A stretch of DNA of 64,000 bases from JAGOGN01 sp036652735 (lineage in GTDB: Bacteria; Bacillota; Clostridia; Lachnospirales; Lachnospiraceae). A model generated the notes under the pieces. It made no database searches and had not been told where the DNA came from. It was given only the letters and a program-made list of their open reading frames with translations. Position 1 is the first letter of the stretch; each line of letters opens with the position of its first letter. The translations under genes and the position numbers were made by a program. The stretch spans positions 44,196 to 108,195 of the forward strand of contig JAVVVI010000003.1 of the NCBI GenBank assembly GCA_036652735.1, in the 5' to 3' direction. This document shows positions 61,945-64,000 of the stretch, one piece after another.

Positions 61945-62358
61945 ATGGCTGTAGTAGAAGGATTAATTCGCGCAGAAAAGACCGGAGAGATTAGTTTTGG
62001 TAATTACAAATTGCAGGAAAAATCAAAGCTAGATAATTTTGAGCATAATGGAGATTTATATAAGGTGAAGACTTATAAAGAAATAACAAAATTAGAAAAA
62101 AATGGTCGTTTCATCTATGAGTCCGTTCCGGGAACCGCAGTTACAGGACTAATGGAGACGGATGGAGGAATTAAATTTACCGTTGAAGGGGTAGAAGATG
62201 CTCAAATTACATTGGAATTAGAAGATGAGGCAGAGTATGGAATTACCATTGATGGTGAGAATGTAGGAATCATGAAGACCAATCTAAGTGGAAAACTCAA
62301 CCTAAGTGTAGAGTTGGATGCAGAAACACAGGCAGCCGTAATTATCAGTAAAATGTAA
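61945..62358 (+). CDS. Conserved Lachnospiraceae protein of unknown function
   Basis: The 137-residue soluble protein has alternating charged and beta-rich stretches: RAEKTGEISFGNYKLQEKSK at the start, GDLYKVKTYKEITKLEKNGR in the middle, and MKTNLSGKLNLSVELDA near the end. Similar short proteins in gut Clostridia are, from memory, often labelled endosialidase; no sialidase motif such as an Asp box or tail-spike fold is visible here. No membrane segment is seen. It has its own promoter, an AGGAGG ribosome site and a terminator, so it is an independent, possibly highly expressed gene between clpC and radA. Confidence 0.75.
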   Translation: MAVVEGLIRAEKTGEISFGNYKLQEKSKLDNFEHNGDLYKVKTYKEITKLEKNGRFIYESVPGTAVTGLMETDGGIKFTVEGVEDAQITLELEDEAEYGITIDGENVGIMKTNLSGKLNLSVELDAETQAAVIISKM

Positions 62359-62394
62359 ACAGAACAGGAAAACGATTAGGTAATCGTAACATAG

Positions 62395-62432
62395 AAAAGA
62401 ATCCGTTTGCTCATTGAGACGGATTCTTTTCC
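62395..62432 (+). terminator. Terminator after the 137-residue gene
   Basis: AAAAGAATCCGT/ACGGATTCTTTT, 12 bp, 12-base loop. Just upstream a palindrome ACGATTA-GG-TAATCGT lies at 62372-62387. Confidence 0.8.
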
Positions 62433-62471
62433 TAATAAGTTCAATTTAAGTAGGAAACAAGGAGAAGATTC

Positions 62472-63836
62472 ATGACAAAAGGAAAAACAACAACTATATT
62501 TTTCTGTCAGCATTGTGGATTCGAATCTACAAAATGGATGGGACAGTGTCCGGGATGTAAAGAGTGGAATTCTTTTGTAGAAGAAAAAGTTACAACAAAA
62601 GCCGCAGGTAAGACGAAAAAAAATGATGGTATGGTGACTATAACAGATATTAATGAGGTAAAAATCAGCAATGAAGACAGAATAAAGACTGAGATTGACG
62701 AGCTAGACAGAGTTCTGGGTGGAGGACTTGTACAGGGTTCTTTGGTGTTAGTGGGTGGAGATCCGGGAATTGGTAAATCCACGCTGTTACTCCAGGTATG
62801 TAAAAAACTTTCCGAAAAAAACAGAAAAGTTCTTTACATTTCAGGAGAAGAATCGTTACAGCAGATTCGTTTACGTGCAGACCGGATTGGCAATTTTACA
62901 GGAAGAATGAATCTACTTTGTGAAACCAATCTGGAGATTATAGAGGCAGTAATTGGAAAAGAAAGACCGGAAGTAGTTGTGATTGATTCCATTCAGACAA
63001 TGTATAGTGAAGAAGTGGCATCTTCTCCGGGAAGTGTCACACAGGTGAGAGAAGCAACCGGATTGTTAATGCAGATAGCAAAGGGAATGAATATTACAAT
63101 CTTCCTAGTGGGACATGTTACCAAAGAAGGAGTAGTGGCAGGACCACGTGTATTGGAACACATGGTGGATACGGTACTTTATTTTGAGGGGGATCGTCAC
63201 GCAGCGTATCGAATTTTAAGAGGAGTAAAAAATCGGTTTGGTTCAACCAATGAAATTGGTGTTTTTGAAATGAAACAGAGTGGATTGGAACAGGTGGAGA
63301 ATCCTTCTGATTTTCTATTAAATGGTAAGGCTTTAAATACGTCCGGTTCGATTGTGGTATGCGCAATTGAAGGAACGAGACCAATTCTACTGGAAGTACA
63401 GGCACTTGTGTGCCAAAGCAGTTTTGGTATTCCAAGGCGAACAGCAGTAGGCGCAGACCTGAATCGTTTAAATTTGTTAATTGCAGTATTGGAAAAGCGT
63501 GGAGGGTTCCATATGGGTGCATGTGATGCTTATGTAAATGTTGCCGGAGGAATAAAGATGAATGAACCGGCCAGTGATTTAGGAATTGCAATTGCACTTA
63601 TTTCAAGCTTTAAAGATATTTCAGTAGATGATAAGACCATATGCTTTGGAGAAATAGGCTTAAGCGGAGAGGTACGTGGGGTAAATCTTGTTGAACAAAG
63701 AGTACAGGAAGCAAAACGACTGGGATTTAGAAAATGTATATTACCGGAAGTAAATAAGCCTTTACTTTCAAATAGCAAGGGGATTGAGATTATTGGAATA
63801 AGCAGTGTACGGGATATTCTTAAGATGATCCAGTGA
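62472..63836 (+). CDS. radA: DNA repair protein RadA
   Basis: RadA is a RecA-like branch migration helicase for recombination. The 454-residue protein has the N-terminal C4 zinc finger (CQHCGFESTKWMGQCPGCKEW, about 11-31), Walker A GDPGIGKST (about 95-103), Walker B VVVIDSIQT, the RadA-specific KNRFG motif (about 249-253) and the Lon-like C-terminal domain (about 280-450). AAGGAG is upstream. In other Firmicutes radA is often near clpC, as here with one gene between them. Confidence 0.97.
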   Translation: MTKGKTTTIFFCQHCGFESTKWMGQCPGCKEWNSFVEEKVTTKAAGKTKKNDGMVTITDINEVKISNEDRIKTEIDELDRVLGGGLVQGSLVLVGGDPGIGKSTLLLQVCKKLSEKNRKVLYISGEESLQQIRLRADRIGNFTGRMNLLCETNLEIIEAVIGKERPEVVVIDSIQTMYSEEVASSPGSVTQVREATGLLMQIAKGMNITIFLVGHVTKEGVVAGPRVLEHMVDTVLYFEGDRHAAYRILRGVKNRFGSTNEIGVFEMKQSGLEQVENPSDFLLNGKALNTSGSIVVCAIEGTRPILLEVQALVCQSSFGIPRRTAVGADLNRLNLLIAVLEKRGGFHMGACDAYVNVAGGIKMNEPASDLGIAIALISSFKDISVDDKTICFGEIGLSGEVRGVNLVEQRVQEAKRLGFRKCILPEVNKPLLSNSKGIEIIGISSVRDILKMIQ

Positions 63837-63858
63837 TTAAAAAAAATGTAAATAGTTG

Positions 63859-63887
63859 TTGACAGATGGAATTTAAAATGATATTAT
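63859..63887 (+). promoter_or_regulatory. Strong promoter P1, pointing out of the window
   Basis: TTGACA (63859-63864), exactly 17 bases, TATTAT (63882-63887). A 28-bp inverted repeat, CTTCCACC (63891-63898) and GGTGGAAG (63911-63918), spans the predicted transcription start. Confidence 0.75.
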
Positions 63888-63967
63888 TAACTTCCACCGC
63901 GCAATATGGTGGTGGAAGAACAAAGATAACCGCGAAAAAAGAATTAAAAAAAGAATTAAAAAAGTAG

Positions 63968-63996
63968 TTGACAAAGAAGTACAGAAATGATATCCT
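63968..63996 (+). promoter_or_regulatory. Strong promoter P2 with phased A-tracts
   Basis: TTGACA (63968-63973), exactly 17 bases, TATCCT (63991-63996). Immediately upstream are three A-tracts (63935-63940, 63946-63952, 63958-63963) about 11-12 bp apart, which bend DNA and can act as an UP element. Two consensus-spaced promoters 109 bp apart with an UP element is the usual layout in front of an rRNA operon; the RNA itself lies outside the window. Confidence 0.7.
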
Positions 63997-64000
63997 AAAT

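Noticed and set aside
1..64000. CRISPR arrays, tRNA genes, transposases, prophage genes
   Set aside because: None was seen: there is no regular spacer-repeat pattern, no cloverleaf with conserved TTCRANY arms noticed, and no integrase or transposase frame.

Overview
The window is about 38-40% GC, gene-dense and almost entirely on the + strand; only pyrBI is on the - strand. The gene content (ackA, two-cluster flavodoxin/ferredoxin protein, clostridial HelD, CBS-type family II pyrophosphatase, DHHW/MBOAT pair, DUF4358 lipoprotein, serC-serA-DUF1015, ftcD-fchA, pyrB-pyrI, GntR-clpC, radA) suggests an anaerobic, probably gut-associated Firmicute of class Clostridia, most likely family Lachnospiraceae. 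A chemoreceptor suggests that it is chemotactic. No phage, transposase, CRISPR array, tRNA or rRNA gene was found inside the window. Most annotated starts were chosen by Shine-Dalgarno position, so several genes begin downstream of the longest possible reading frame.

Layout. 1-8.9 kb: a divergent MtnA/eIF2B-like isomerase, acetate kinase, an iron-sulfur flavoprotein, a small FUSC-type exporter, a MATE pump behind a very long hairpin, HelD, a metallophosphatase and an MgtC-like protein. 9-15 kb: an XRE regulator, an unrecognised winged-helix-like protein, a DUF4358 lipoprotein, an ECF sigma factor with a small membrane partner, an MBOAT/DHHW O-acylation pair, and the C-terminal relic of a glycosidase family 3 gene. 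15-25 kb: a DEAD-box helicase with an attenuator-like leader, CBS-pyrophosphatase, a second MATE pump, a chemoreceptor with an unusual 140-residue N-terminal extension, and a YhaO/YhaN-like nuclease-ATPase pair. 25-40 kb: an export region with MarR plus a heterodimeric ABC exporter, a SagB-like oxidoreductase plus a second heterodimeric ABC exporter, oligoendopeptidase F, and a giant FtsX-type permease with its ATPase.

40-46.6 kb is metabolic: serine biosynthesis (serC, serA, DUF1015), formiminoglutamate/folate one-carbon transfer (ftcD, fchA) and aspartate transcarbamoylase (pyrBI, divergent). 47-57.7 kb holds an APC permease and a complete oligopeptide ABC operon (oppABCDF) flanked by small unrecognised membrane proteins. 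Its OppA and OppC carry large extra extracytoplasmic segments, and the OppC insert looks like four tandem repeats. 57.7-64 kb: a cell-surface cadherin-like protein, a YtrA-type GntR regulator directly upstream of clpC (no ctsR or mcsAB), a conserved 137-residue protein, radA, and finally two strong tandem promoters with phased A-tracts that point out of the window, possibly into an rRNA operon.

No single locus is clearly a new defence or biosynthetic system. The best candidates for something undescribed are the repeat-bearing Opp transporter, the SagB-like enzyme translationally coupled to an ABC exporter, the long-tailed chemoreceptor and the GntR-clpC arrangement. All functional statements come from reading motifs; no database search was possible.
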